11,405 nt of DNA from contig CP070839.1 of assembly GCA_020341875.1 (NCBI GenBank), forward strand, positions 329,113-340,517, written 5' to 3'. Source of the stretch: Candidatus Zixiibacteriota bacterium (GTDB taxonomy: Bacteria; Zixibacteria; MSB-5A5; SM1-73). Both the position numbers and the translations under genes were made by a program. Below are positions 1 through 6,682 of this stretch, piece after piece. Every line of letters begins with the position of its first letter. Position 1 is the first letter of the stretch. The notes beneath the pieces are model-generated. The model made no database searches and was not told the origin of the DNA. It saw only the letters and a program-made list of their open reading frames with translations.

Positions 1-51
1 CTTATGCTAGAATGTGACTCGGCCGACTGCCCAACAAGCATAGATACACTC

Positions 52-90
52 AGGGCAGGGCTGAATGCCCTTCAGGGTGAACCCTGCCCT
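52..90. repeat. Inverted repeat, nested hairpin
   Basis: AGGGCAGGG (52-60) and CCCTGCCCT (82-90) are perfect 9-base inverted arms. Between them CTGAA (61-65) and TTCAG (71-75) form a second, inner hairpin. It lies just beyond the terminator of the minus-strand operon and overlaps no gene. It resembles the GC-rich palindromes in the other spacers of this window and is probably a dispersed intergenic repeat. Confidence 0.55.
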
Positions 91-106
91 ATGTTGTAAA
101 GCTCAG

Positions 107-140
107 AAAAAAGCCGATCCCGCGAGGGCGGGATCGGCTT
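107..140 (-). terminator. Intrinsic terminator of the DUF4159/DUF4175 operon
   Basis: A perfect 13-base-pair stem, AAGCCGATCCCGC (111-123) with its complement at 128-140, encloses a four-base loop. Read on the minus strand it is followed by a run of six T (112-107, the first two shared with the stem). It lies about 28 bases after the stop at 168-170. This is a textbook Rho-independent terminator for the minus-strand genes. Confidence 0.93.
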
Positions 141-167
141 CCGGTTGTTTCCGCAGGTATGCTTGCC

Positions 168-1169
168 TCACCGTTTCATTCTCTCATCGGAGAGGGCCTT
201 GAAGTAATCTTTTATCATCTGTTCGTATTCCTTGGGATAGGCCTCCTGCATGAATCTGGTCAGATCGTCTCTGGCCGATGCTTTCCGCGCCGCTTCTGGC
301 GAAAGCTGTTGTGGGCTTGTTCGAACTACATCTTCTCCGACCTCCGCCCTTCTCTGCCTGGAGTAGTCCCTCTCTCTCATGGACTTCTCAGCATCCAGAA
401 GCCGGGAGAGGATCTTCTTCTGCCGGTCAACGGTGGTTTGGTCTATACGGAGCTTCTCGAAGTCTTCCACCACCTTCTTCATCTCGTCGCCCAGCTCGCC
501 CATACGGCCCAGGATCTCAGAACGGTTTCCGAACTCGCTCTCCAGCTCGGAGAGGGATTTTCTTAAGGCCTCCTGTTCGGCGGCCAGCCTCTGGAGTGCG
601 GCCTGCTGCGACATGGTGAGTTCCATACCCTGACCGTCGCACTGGCCTAATTGCTGTGTCTGCTGGTTAATGCCACTCTGTTTGTCGCACATGCTCTTCA
701 TTTTCTCAAACATCTTCTCCATTCCGGTGCCGCTGCAGGATTTCTCGGCATTCTTCATGGCCTGCATCAGCATGCGAGCGGTGACGTTAAGATCGTAGAT
801 GCCCTCCGTCTGTTCATCCTGGGCGATCTCCTTCTTCCTCTCATCCAAATTCCTGACCGCCTGGTCCATGCTGGCTACTGAGAGGCCCATGTATTTGAGC
901 ACGTCCGTACCAACGTACAGCGTCTGGTGCGACAGGGAGTCGAGATCCTCGGCGACCCTAAGACCAGCAGACTTTAAGTTCTGCTGGTCATGTGCCAAGT
1001 CTCTTAAGACCATGTCCCGCTTACCCAACCGGCTGACCAGGTCGAACAACTGCTCCTGGTTGTCCGAAAGGGAGAAGACGTCGAAAAGCGACTTTCGGAT
1101 GGCCTTCACTATCTCCTCTTTCTGTTCGGCAAGCATCTCCTCCTGAGCCGTCTTGAGTTTATCCCCCAT
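168..1169 (-). CDS. Coiled-coil protein, C-terminal part of DUF4175-like protein
   Basis: This frame encodes 333 residues with no signal peptide or membrane segment. It is rich in Glu, Gln, Lys, Met and Arg in long helical stretches, with a Gln/Gly/Met-rich centre at about residues 145-190 and a late motif around residues 255-275 (ILSRLLDAEKSMRERDYS). In DUF4175 proteins as I know them, this kind of sequence is the C-terminal half of a protein of more than 1,000 residues. It lies in the same frame as the upstream 783-residue ORF: a single TAG (1218-1220) and 16 sense codons separate the two. The ATG at 1169 has only a weak AGGA about 11 bases upstream, so independent initiation is not well supported. 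It could be a separately translated subunit, the distal half of a gene broken by a nonsense mutation, or a read-through product. The role is unknown. Confidence 0.75.
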   Translation of the reverse strand: MGDKLKTAQEEMLAEQKEEIVKAIRKSLFDVFSLSDNQEQLFDLVSRLGKRDMVLRDLAHDQQNLKSAGLRVAEDLDSLSHQTLYVGTDVLKYMGLSVASMDQAVRNLDERKKEIAQDEQTEGIYDLNVTARMLMQAMKNAEKSCSGTGMEKMFEKMKSMCDKQSGINQQTQQLGQCDGQGMELTMSQQAALQRLAAEQEALRKSLSELESEFGNRSEILGRMGELGDEMKKVVEDFEKLRIDQTTVDRQKKILSRLLDAEKSMRERDYSRQRRAEVGEDVVRTSPQQLSPEAARKASARDDLTRFMQEAYPKEYEQMIKDYFKALSDERMKR

Positions 1170-1217
1170 CTGACCCAGTTTCCTTGAGCAGGACTTGCCT
1201 GACTTTGAAGCACCCGG

Positions 1218-3569
1218 CTAGTCAGACTTGGATAGCTGGGAGATGGCCTGGTCCATGTCCTGCTTGATTCCGGATTCCTCCGGCATCTCGGCCAGATCGT
1301 CCAGCTGCTCCTTAGGCAACAGGGAAAGCTCGTTTGCCAGATCGGCAAACTCATCCAGTTTCTCTTCGAACTCGCCCAGATCGTTTTTGAGCTTCTTTTC
1401 GTCCGGGCCAAGCTGGGGCAGGTCTTCTTTGGCCGCCGCATCGATTTGCTGGTTGAGTTGATCCTGCTCTTCTTTCATCCTTTCGGCCATCTTTATCAGG
1501 TGGCTCAGCTTCTGCTCCGCCTGCAGTTTTTTCAAAAGGGCGATGGTTCGATCCAGCCTTTTCATCATCTCCTCAGCGGAGAGTTGCATCTTCTTTAAAG
1601 CTTCTTTCATCTGATCGGGGTCCATATTCTTCAGAGCCTCGGCCAGCTGGCGCATGGCCTCCTTCATCTCCGGAGTGGCAACCTCCTCCATCAGCTTCTT
1701 TATCTCCATCATCTTCTCCGCCATCTCCTGGGCGGCCAGCTTGTTATCTGCCATCTTCTTGATGTTTTCGTCCATCCTCTGAGCCAGGTCCTTCAGATCC
1801 TCGGATACCTTGCGCTGTCTGTCTAAGGCGTCCTCCATCTCCTGCTTCTTTTGCCAATCCATGTCCAGACCGGTGAACCGGTTCATCTCCTGCGAAAGGT
1901 CTTCGACCTTTTCCTTCAACTCCCTTTGCCCTCTTAGAACCGACTCCAAATCCACGATCTGTCCCTCCTGCTCCCTTTCCACCTCGGCTATTATCTCGTC
2001 TAAGGAGGGGAGCCGGAGATAGTAGGACTGGCTTTCCGCCCTCTTGGGTCCGGAGAAAGAATCGTTGTCATAAACCACGGCACGGTATCTGACCAGATCG
2101 CCGGGCAGCAGGGGGAAACCCGAGAGGTCCCAGAGATACTCCACCTGCGCGTCAATCTGGTTTTTGTCGGGGATATCAACGGCGACGGTCTTCTCCTCCC
2201 ATTCGTTTCCTTGGGAGATGATCTGATAAACGACCTTCAGCGAGGAGAACCCGTAGTCGTCGGTGATCCTGATTAGGAGACCGACCCGCATGCTTTCGGT
2301 CAGATCCTGGTCGTATCCCGGTTCTAAGATCTCGACCGAGGGAGACTGGTCGTCTATTCTGGTTATCCTGTATTCAATGGGGTCCTGGTTCTGGTTGCCG
2401 CTTCTGTCCCGCAGTTCTATGAAGTAAGAGTCGTCCTTCCTGACCAATATATCACCCGTTGCCAGGTTTCCCTCGATCTTGGCCTGTTGTCTGGTGGAGT
2501 CGGAGAAGACCATCTCCCCACTTTCAAGCTCCTTGTTGGATCGGGCCTCGACTCTGACCTTAGTTCCCGCTATGGCGGTGATGTTCCCGTCGTTTTCATC
2601 CACCACCTGGGTCTTAAGTCGGGTGTAACGGGGATAGTTGAAGGTCAGCTTCAGCCCCACCACTCTGGGTTTATCCACCACCGTTATCCTGTAATGCTCG
2701 CTTTCGACTCCCTTTTCTTCAGCGTAATACTCGAAGTTCCTTTTCACCTCTCTAAAGTGGTAAGCGAAATCAGGCTCGGCCGTGGCGATCTCCTGAGTTT
2801 TGGATGCGGTCGAACCGGTCATCAAAGAGAGCTTCTCCCGGTTCCAGGACGATCCTTCGTTTCTCCAGAAGAGATTCACATTTTTGGGCTTTTCTCCCTC
2901 CACATCGATCCTGACTCTCACGTCCGAGTACTTGACGATCTCGCTGTTTCCCGGAGATACCACAAAGGAAAACTTCTGAGGTGAGACGAATTCGGTCAGG
3001 GGGTGAGAGAAAATAAAAAGCGAGCTTCTAAAGGCAGCAGGGAATACCAGAGCGAATATCAGTGAAATCACCGCCAATCCCGCCGCGATCCTTCCTATCC
3101 TCTTGAGCGGCCCCGCGTCGATGATCTCCTTGAGATTCAGTTCAGTCGAGATGGAATCCGCCTGCTTGATTACTGCCCGAATCATCTCGGTGGAGTAGCC
3201 TTCAGGATTCCGATCGAGATTCTTAACCAATTGGAGGGCGGCGATCAGACGATCCTGAAGCTCCGGGAATCTCTCCTCCACCTTTAGCGCTAAATCCTGC
3301 AGCCTGGGCTTATGAACAATCGGTCTCAGGCAGAGGTACGAGAATAGCACAACCAGAGACAGAGTCGATAAACCGAGATAGCCGATCCTTCCCTCGACGG
3401 GGAAGACGTAAACGGAATTCATCCAGAGACCCAGAAACCCCAGTCCCAGGACAAAGGATAGGAATATCAGAAGTCCCTGAACGCTCTTGTGTGTAGCGTA
3501 AGAGCGTCTCAGGATCTTCAAGCGCTCCACGAGAGAGCTATAGCTTTTCGAATCGCTGTTTTTCTTCAT
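1218..3569 (-). CDS. DUF4175 family membrane/coiled-coil protein
   Basis: This 783-residue protein has two N-terminal membrane helices (about 33-50 and 63-82). A cytosolic-type stretch with a conserved-looking FPELQDRL segment (about 101-108) follows, then a third helix (about 158-178). Residues about 190-510 are beta-rich and Ig-like in composition. From about 520 to the end the protein is a long charged coiled coil rich in Glu, Lys, Met and Gln. This order matches the DUF4175 family, whose function is not established; members often sit near DUF4159, MoxR-ATPase and von Willebrand-domain genes. It follows the DUF4159 gene by about 110 bases and is probably cotranscribed. The upstream Shine-Dalgarno (GAGACGG) is weak. 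It ends at TAG, yet coiled-coil coding continues in the same frame, so the family-typical C-terminus is missing from this product. Confidence 0.85.
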   Translation of the reverse strand: MKKNSDSKSYSSLVERLKILRRSYATHKSVQGLLIFLSFVLGLGFLGLWMNSVYVFPVEGRIGYLGLSTLSLVVLFSYLCLRPIVHKPRLQDLALKVEERFPELQDRLIAALQLVKNLDRNPEGYSTEMIRAVIKQADSISTELNLKEIIDAGPLKRIGRIAAGLAVISLIFALVFPAAFRSSLFIFSHPLTEFVSPQKFSFVVSPGNSEIVKYSDVRVRIDVEGEKPKNVNLFWRNEGSSWNREKLSLMTGSTASKTQEIATAEPDFAYHFREVKRNFEYYAEEKGVESEHYRITVVDKPRVVGLKLTFNYPRYTRLKTQVVDENDGNITAIAGTKVRVEARSNKELESGEMVFSDSTRQQAKIEGNLATGDILVRKDDSYFIELRDRSGNQNQDPIEYRITRIDDQSPSVEILEPGYDQDLTESMRVGLLIRITDDYGFSSLKVVYQIISQGNEWEEKTVAVDIPDKNQIDAQVEYLWDLSGFPLLPGDLVRYRAVVYDNDSFSGPKRAESQSYYLRLPSLDEIIAEVEREQEGQIVDLESVLRGQRELKEKVEDLSQEMNRFTGLDMDWQKKQEMEDALDRQRKVSEDLKDLAQRMDENIKKMADNKLAAQEMAEKMMEIKKLMEEVATPEMKEAMRQLAEALKNMDPDQMKEALKKMQLSAEEMMKRLDRTIALLKKLQAEQKLSHLIKMAERMKEEQDQLNQQIDAAAKEDLPQLGPDEKKLKNDLGEFEEKLDEFADLANELSLLPKEQLDDLAEMPEESGIKQDMDQAISQLSKSD

Positions 3570-3625
3570 AACCGTCTCGGCACGTTTTGTTTGTCAAGAC
3601 CACGTCAGGTCACGTCGCTCGCGTC

Positions 3626-3650
3626 GGGGCGGGGGTCCAGCCCCTGCCCC
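3626..3650. repeat. GC-rich hairpin in the intergenic gap
   Basis: GGGGCGGGG (3626-3634) pairs with CCCCTGCCCC (3641-3650), forming nine G-C pairs with one bulged T and a six-base loop. It lies in the 114-base gap between the DUF4159 and DUF4175 genes. No T-run follows on either strand, so it is not a standard terminator. It may be a dispersed repeat or an attenuation/RNA-stability structure. Confidence 0.5.
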
Positions 3651-3683
3651 GGCACAGGATTGTTGGCACGGTGACAAAGAAGT

Positions 3684-4373
3684 TCAATTCTCCAGAGTCC
3701 AGGTGATAATGTTTACGCCCATCTTCAGGGCGGCCTCGCGCTTCTCCGGTGGATCATTGTGCACCTGGGGATCCTCCCACCCATCACCTATATCGGACTC
3801 GTAGGCGAAGAACACCATCAGTCTTCCCTCATGGAACAGGCCGAACCCCTGGGGCGGTTTCTCGTCGTGCTTGTGTATTTTGGGCAGGCCATTCGGGAAA
3901 TCATACAAACAATGGTAGATCCCGTGGCCAAAAGGGAGCTCGACTAAGTCCTTGTCCGGGAAGAGCCTCTTCATCTCCCTGAAGAAAGCATCCTTTAGCC
4001 CGTAAGAATCGTTCGCGAACAGGAAGCCACCGTGTTTCAGATAATCCCTCAGGCGTTTCAGTTCCTGGTGGGTAAATCTCACGTTCCCGTGACCGGTGAT
4101 GAACAGGAAGGGATATGAGAACAGATCCTCATCCATCACCGAGAGCCGTACTTCCTCCTCTCTAACCGGTACGTTCGTATTCTCCTTCAAGAACTTGAGC
4201 ATGTTGGGGATGGCCGACGAACCCCAGTACCAGTCCCCTCCCCCGCCATACTTGAGTCGACAGATGGTGAAGGCTGAGGGATTTGCATTCGTCCCTTCCT
4301 CTTTGACCTGTCCAACAGCCACCGACCCCAGAGCCACAAGCGCGAAAACAAAGACGAACTTCCTCATGCTCAT
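3684..4373 (-). CDS. DUF4159 family exported protein
   Basis: The chosen start gives 229 residues beginning MSMRKFVFVF, a classical signal peptide (basic start, hydrophobic core to about residue 18, likely cleavage near VAVGQ). The frame opens further upstream to 4430, but that adds 19 residues with no signal character; the Met at 4367 is equally possible. The mature protein has the DUF4159 pattern: an early RLKYGGGGDWYW segment, a FITGHGN strand-turn, LRDYLKHGGFLFANDS, and a late Phe-rich strand before a DIGDGWEDP segment. This is the flavodoxin/amidotransferase-like fold assigned to DUF4159, a family without a proven activity. It is the first gene of the minus-strand group and is divergent from arsR. 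It is likely periplasmic, perhaps partnering the adjacent DUF4175 protein in cell-envelope work, but that is guesswork. Confidence 0.85.
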   Translation of the reverse strand: MSMRKFVFVFALVALGSVAVGQVKEEGTNANPSAFTICRLKYGGGGDWYWGSSAIPNMLKFLKENTNVPVREEEVRLSVMDEDLFSYPFLFITGHGNVRFTHQELKRLRDYLKHGGFLFANDSYGLKDAFFREMKRLFPDKDLVELPFGHGIYHCLYDFPNGLPKIHKHDEKPPQGFGLFHEGRLMVFFAYESDIGDGWEDPQVHNDPPEKREAALKMGVNIITWTLEN

Positions 4374-4486
4374 ATAGATTATACAATCGAGGGTTTCAGG
4401 ATGTTTGCTGGCCTCCGGGGCAATGTGCAATCAGGCCTCATCGAATCGACAAAAAGGCGAAAAAAGTTCAAAACAAACCAGGAGGT

Positions 4487-4515
4487 TTTACGTAAGATAT
4501 AGACGAGTGTATATG
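4487..4515 (+). promoter_or_regulatory. Putative promoter of the ars operon
   Basis: TTTACG (4487-4492) and TATATG (4510-4515) are separated by 17 bases. Each matches the sigma70 -35 and -10 consensus at four of six positions. Transcription would start near 4522, just before the arsR start codon. The placement under a dyad typical of ArsR control makes it plausible, but the elements themselves are weak. Confidence 0.5.
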
Positions 4516-4522
4516 TGTCTAT
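4499..4522. promoter_or_regulatory. Putative ArsR operator dyad
   Basis: ATAGAC (4499-4504) and GTCTAT (4517-4522) are perfect inverted arms with a 12-base, AT-rich centre. The dyad covers the candidate -10 element and ends 26 bases before the ATG of arsR. ArsR/SmtB repressors bind such imperfect 12-2-12-type dyads over their own promoters, so autoregulation is the natural reading. Confidence 0.55.
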
Positions 4523-4548
4523 GAATACAATAAGTGGATTGGTCGAAA

Positions 4549-4896
4549 ATGACAAAGTGTGACGATTTCTTCAAAGCACTCTCCGATGAGACCCGGCAGA
4601 GCATCCTCAGGATGCTGGAGCAAAAGGAGATGTGTGTCTGTGAGATAGTCGGGGCCTTTGACGTATCACAGCCCACCATCTCCCATCACCTGGATATCCT
4701 TAAGAGAGCCGGGTTGATACAGTCGAAACGAAAAGGGCAGAACATCTATTATTCCCTGAACAGGGATTGGTTTAAGGAGTGCTGCTGCGATTTCCTTTCC
4801 ATGTTCGAGTGCTGCTTGGATATGGTAAGAACGGACAAGGTCGTGGAGAAAGCCGGAGAGAGAAAGCCCGCAGTGAAAACAGCTAAACGAGCCTAA
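4549..4896 (+). CDS. arsR: ArsR/SmtB family metalloid-responsive repressor
   Basis: This 115-residue winged-helix repressor opens with FFKALSDETRQSILRML. A Cys-Val-Cys motif follows (residues 29-31), at the alpha-3 position where E. coli ArsR binds As(III). The recognition helix is DVSQPTISHHLDILKRAGL (about 38-56), and the wing is KRKGQNIYYSL. The C-terminal helix carries unusual cysteine clusters (78-80 and 88-89) that could add metalloid ligands. A Lys/Arg-rich tail ends the protein. A GTG at 4534 would extend it by five residues; neither start has a good Shine-Dalgarno, and I prefer the ATG. It is first in an operon with a selenoprotein, a membrane protein and arsM, which fits arsenite as the inducer. 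It is expected to repress the operon through the dyad upstream. Confidence 0.93.
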   Translation: MTKCDDFFKALSDETRQSILRMLEQKEMCVCEIVGAFDVSQPTISHHLDILKRAGLIQSKRKGQNIYYSLNRDWFKECCCDFLSMFECCLDMVRTDKVVEKAGERKPAVKTAKRA

Positions 4897-4930
4897 ACCG
4901 AACAAACACAAAACTGAAAGGAGATCCGTT

Positions 4931-5260
4931 ATGAGTAGCGCAGGTAACCCGAAGGAGTCTTTGAAGCTACAGGTCACCTACTGTGTCGAATGAGGATACC
5001 TGAAAAAGGCCTCCAGTTTGGCGGCCGCAGTTGAGAAGGAATTCGGCATTGTGGCGAATCTGAAAGAGGGGCATGGTGGCATATTCGAGGTGGCCCTGAA
5101 CGGGCGTGTCGTCTTCTCGAATCTGGAAGAAGGCCGGTTTCCGGAAAACGAGGAGATCTTTCGGAAAATTCGAGAGCATCAGGGGTTACCTGAAAAGTCC
5201 ACGCCGTCCGCTCCGGGAAGGGAAGAGGACCCTCAAACTCAGGGAAGTGAGCCTGGATGA
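4931..5260 (+). CDS. SelW/Rdx-family selenoprotein module with Sec at residue 21
   Basis: The ATG at 4931 follows AAAGGAGAT (4917-4925), a strong Shine-Dalgarno at ideal spacing. Translation gives a beta-strand ending in Tyr17-Cys18-Val-Glu, then an in-frame TGA (4991-4993), then GYLKKASSLAAAVEKEFG and a GGIFEVALNGRVVFS segment followed by GRFPENEEI. This is the Rdx/SelW fold with its CxxU redox motif, so TGA is read as selenocysteine. Treating the TGA as a stop would leave a 20-residue peptide; starting at the downstream TTG (5018) would lose the active site. SelW-like proteins are small thioredoxin-fold thiol/selenol oxidoreductases. The domain ends near residue 86; residues about 87-109 form a Pro/Gly/Ser/Gln linker to a second in-frame TGA (5258-5260). 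That TGA either terminates the protein at 109 residues or is a second Sec codon leading into the next module. No selA, selB or selC lies in the window. Confidence 0.85.
5008..5026 (+). promoter_or_regulatory. Candidate bacterial SECIS element 1
   Basis: GGCC (5008-5011) pairs with GGCC (5023-5026). After a T/C mismatch, CC (5013-5014) pairs with GG (5020-5021), closing a loop AGTTT. The loop starts 21 bases after the TGA at 4991-4993 and has G in its second position. Known bacterial SECIS models require a loop G in the first two positions at about 16-37 bases from the UGA, so this fits. The stem is short. Confidence 0.65.
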
Positions 5261-5881
5261 GGCTGCTGCGGTCCGGGCGGTACGCCGGAGCAGGGAGGAG
5301 ATTCGAGCGATTGCTGTCCACCACCTCAGGACGGTGATTTCGGGGCAGGCGGGGGTTCGGGTGGCTCACGGGGCAAAACACTCGTGTTTGTTGCAGTCAT
5401 GCTGATAGCGGTTGGGGTCGCCAGTTATTCCTTCTCCAAGAAGTACATGGCCCGGACCCAGAACCCGGATGGGGCCTTGAGTGACACGGTCGCGTTCTCA
5501 TGCGGCGTAACCTTAAGTTCCCTCAAGGCTCTGGACGTTGTGGCTGCAGACGAAGAAGCGGTTTTCGTGATCCTGCCCGGCGGAAGTGAGGAGGCTTCGC
5601 GCAACGCCCTTCGTCAGATAGATGCCGTGGTCAGACTGCTGTCGGATCAGGGTAAGAAGGTCGCGGCTTTTACGCTGGAGAAGCACCGGGAGGGGTACGA
5701 TCATTTGGTTAAGCAGTTTTCTGTGAAATCGTTTCCCTGCGTGGTCGTTGCGGGCCGGGGCTGCGGTAGCGTAGCGGTCTCAGGCCAGATAACCGAGACC
5801 AAACTGCTTGCGGCGCTGGTTCAGGCATCCATGCCGCCATCTTCCTGCGCGACTCCATGTGTTCCGTCCGGCTCTAAGTAA
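5258..5881 (+). CDS. Membrane-anchored thioredoxin-like module, in-frame continuation of the selenoprotein (second candidate Sec at residue 110)
   Basis: This continues the frame begun at 4931; the combined protein would have 316 residues. The TGA at 5258 gives Sec110-Gly-Cys112-Cys113-Gly-Pro, then a Gly/Pro/Asp-rich linker with Cys128-Cys129, one membrane helix (about 150-168), and a thioredoxin-like domain (about 187-300). That domain lacks a CxxC at the usual place. It has a cis-Pro-type segment SFPCVVV (267-273), a nearby GCG, and a tail with Cys306 and Cys310. Between 5261 and 5384 there is no in-frame ATG, GTG or TTG. An independent protein would have to start at the GTG at 5384, with no Shine-Dalgarno and only after the Cys-Cys motifs. 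An ATG at 5257 overlaps the TGA but is out of frame, so a one-base sequencing error creating a false TGA is the main alternative. It resembles Cys-rich thioredoxin-like proteins of arsenic operons, by memory only. Confidence 0.7.
5266..5293 (+). promoter_or_regulatory. Candidate bacterial SECIS element 2
   Basis: An 11-base-pair hairpin follows the TGA at 5258-5260. CTGC (5266-5269) pairs with GCAG (5290-5293), TCC (5272-5274) with GGA (5287-5289), and GGCG (5276-5279) with CGCC (5283-5286). The loop is GTA (5280-5282), and all bulges are on the 5' side. The loop starts 19 bases after the TGA and its first base is G, closely matching the geometry of element 1 and of known bacterial SECIS hairpins. 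Confidence 0.65.
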
Positions 5882-5893
5882 AAGGAGATCCTA

Positions 5894-6595
5894 ATACAGG
5901 AATGGATTAGTCAGACCCTCCAATCCCCAACGCTGGGCCTCACGGTCCTGGCGGCGGCCCTTCTTCTGGGGCTCATCGGCGCGGTGACCTCCTGCTGCAA
6001 CTGGGCGGTAATCGCCGCAGTGGCTGGATATTCCGGAATGGAGAGTGAGACGAGGAATCGCCGCGACATCCTGGTCGGGGGGCTGTTTTTCATGCTGGGT
6101 GCCTTCGTTGCTCTTGCCATGCTGGGGGCGCTAACCGGATTGATCAGCCAGACCATAGGGGCCACCCTTGGCGTTTACTGGAAGCTCTTCGCCGGTCTGC
6201 TTCTGGTCTTCTTTGGCCTGGCGACGCTGCAGCTCCTTCCCTTCAGACTGCCGACATTTGGCTCCGCCACCGGAGTCGACCCCGGGGGAACGGTAAAGGC
6301 CATGATCTATGGCTTGGCCATAGGAGGAGGCGTGACCGCCTGCTCAGCGTGCTGCAATCCCGCCCTTTTCGTGGCACTGGGCATGGCGACTCTGAAGGGT
6401 CAGATCGCCTGGGGTGCAGCCGTCATGGCTGCCTTCGCAGTGGGATACAGCCTGCCGCTGGGCGCGGCAGTGGTAGGACTGGGCTTCGGACTGGGCGAGC
6501 TGGCCTCCGTGACGAACAAGTTTGCGTCTGCAGTCAAGCTGGTGGCTGGAATCCTGCTGATCGGAGTCGGTTTCTATCTTCTGATCACCCTCTGA
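5894..6595 (+). CDS. CcdA/ArsG-like six-helix membrane protein
   Basis: This is a very hydrophobic protein of about 233 residues with roughly six membrane helices in two repeats. Repeat one carries Thr-Ser-Cys34-Cys35-Asn in its first helix; repeat two carries Cys150-Ser-Ala-Cys153-Cys154-Asn-Pro. This matches the DsbD/CcdA architecture, where paired cysteines carry electrons across the membrane, and the related ArsG permeases of aromatic arsenicals. The Cys-Cys-Asn form differs from the usual Pro-Cys motifs. No ATG, GTG or TTG precedes helix one in frame: the first is GTG at 5984, inside helix one. A strong AAGGAG (5882-5887) points to ATA (5894) six bases on, giving a start reading x-Gln-Glu-Trp-Ile. 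The same AAAGGAGATCC precedes the selenoprotein gene. The gene lies 12 bases after the selenoprotein stop, so translational coupling is likely. It is either an arsenical exporter or the electron-transfer partner of the upstream redox protein. Confidence 0.8.
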   Translation: MQEWISQTLQSPTLGLTVLAAALLLGLIGAVTSCCNWAVIAAVAGYSGMESETRNRRDILVGGLFFMLGAFVALAMLGALTGLISQTIGATLGVYWKLFAGLLLVFFGLATLQLLPFRLPTFGSATGVDPGGTVKAMIYGLAIGGGVTACSACCNPALFVALGMATLKGQIAWGAAVMAAFAVGYSLPLGAAVVGLGFGLGELASVTNKFASAVKLVAGILLIGVGFYLLITL

Positions 6596-6682
6596 GATTG
6601 AGCACGAAGTCTATATGGGATGGTTGAAGCGAGATGTTAAGATAAGTGAGAGTTAGAAGGATAAAAACGGAGGCAGAGGAGC

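Noticed and set aside
1218..1220. Pyrrolysine or UAG recoding in the DUF4175 gene
   Set aside because: No downstream recoding structure was identified, and secF uses TAG as a normal stop immediately before a terminator. A mutation or split gene is simpler.
4378..4383. Perfect TATAAT on the minus strand upstream of the DUF4159 gene as a promoter
   Set aside because: No acceptable -35 box lies 16-18 bases upstream, and the predicted start would fall inside the ATG at 4373. Possible leaderless start at 4367, but not strong enough to list.
5018..5260. TTG-started 80-residue ORF taken as a gene on its own
   Set aside because: It lacks a Shine-Dalgarno and begins inside the SelW fold after the active site. 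The ATG at 4931 has a strong ribosome-binding site and is in frame through TGA 4991.
5257..5340. Small ORF from the ATG overlapping the second TGA (ATGA arrangement)
   Set aside because: It closes after 27 codons with no recognisable protein. It is kept only as a hint that a one-base error could mimic a TGA here.
5106..5405. 99-residue plus-strand ORF in another frame
   Set aside because: It overlaps the SelW/linker coding, is Arg/Ser-rich as shadow frames are, and shows no domain or ribosome-binding site.
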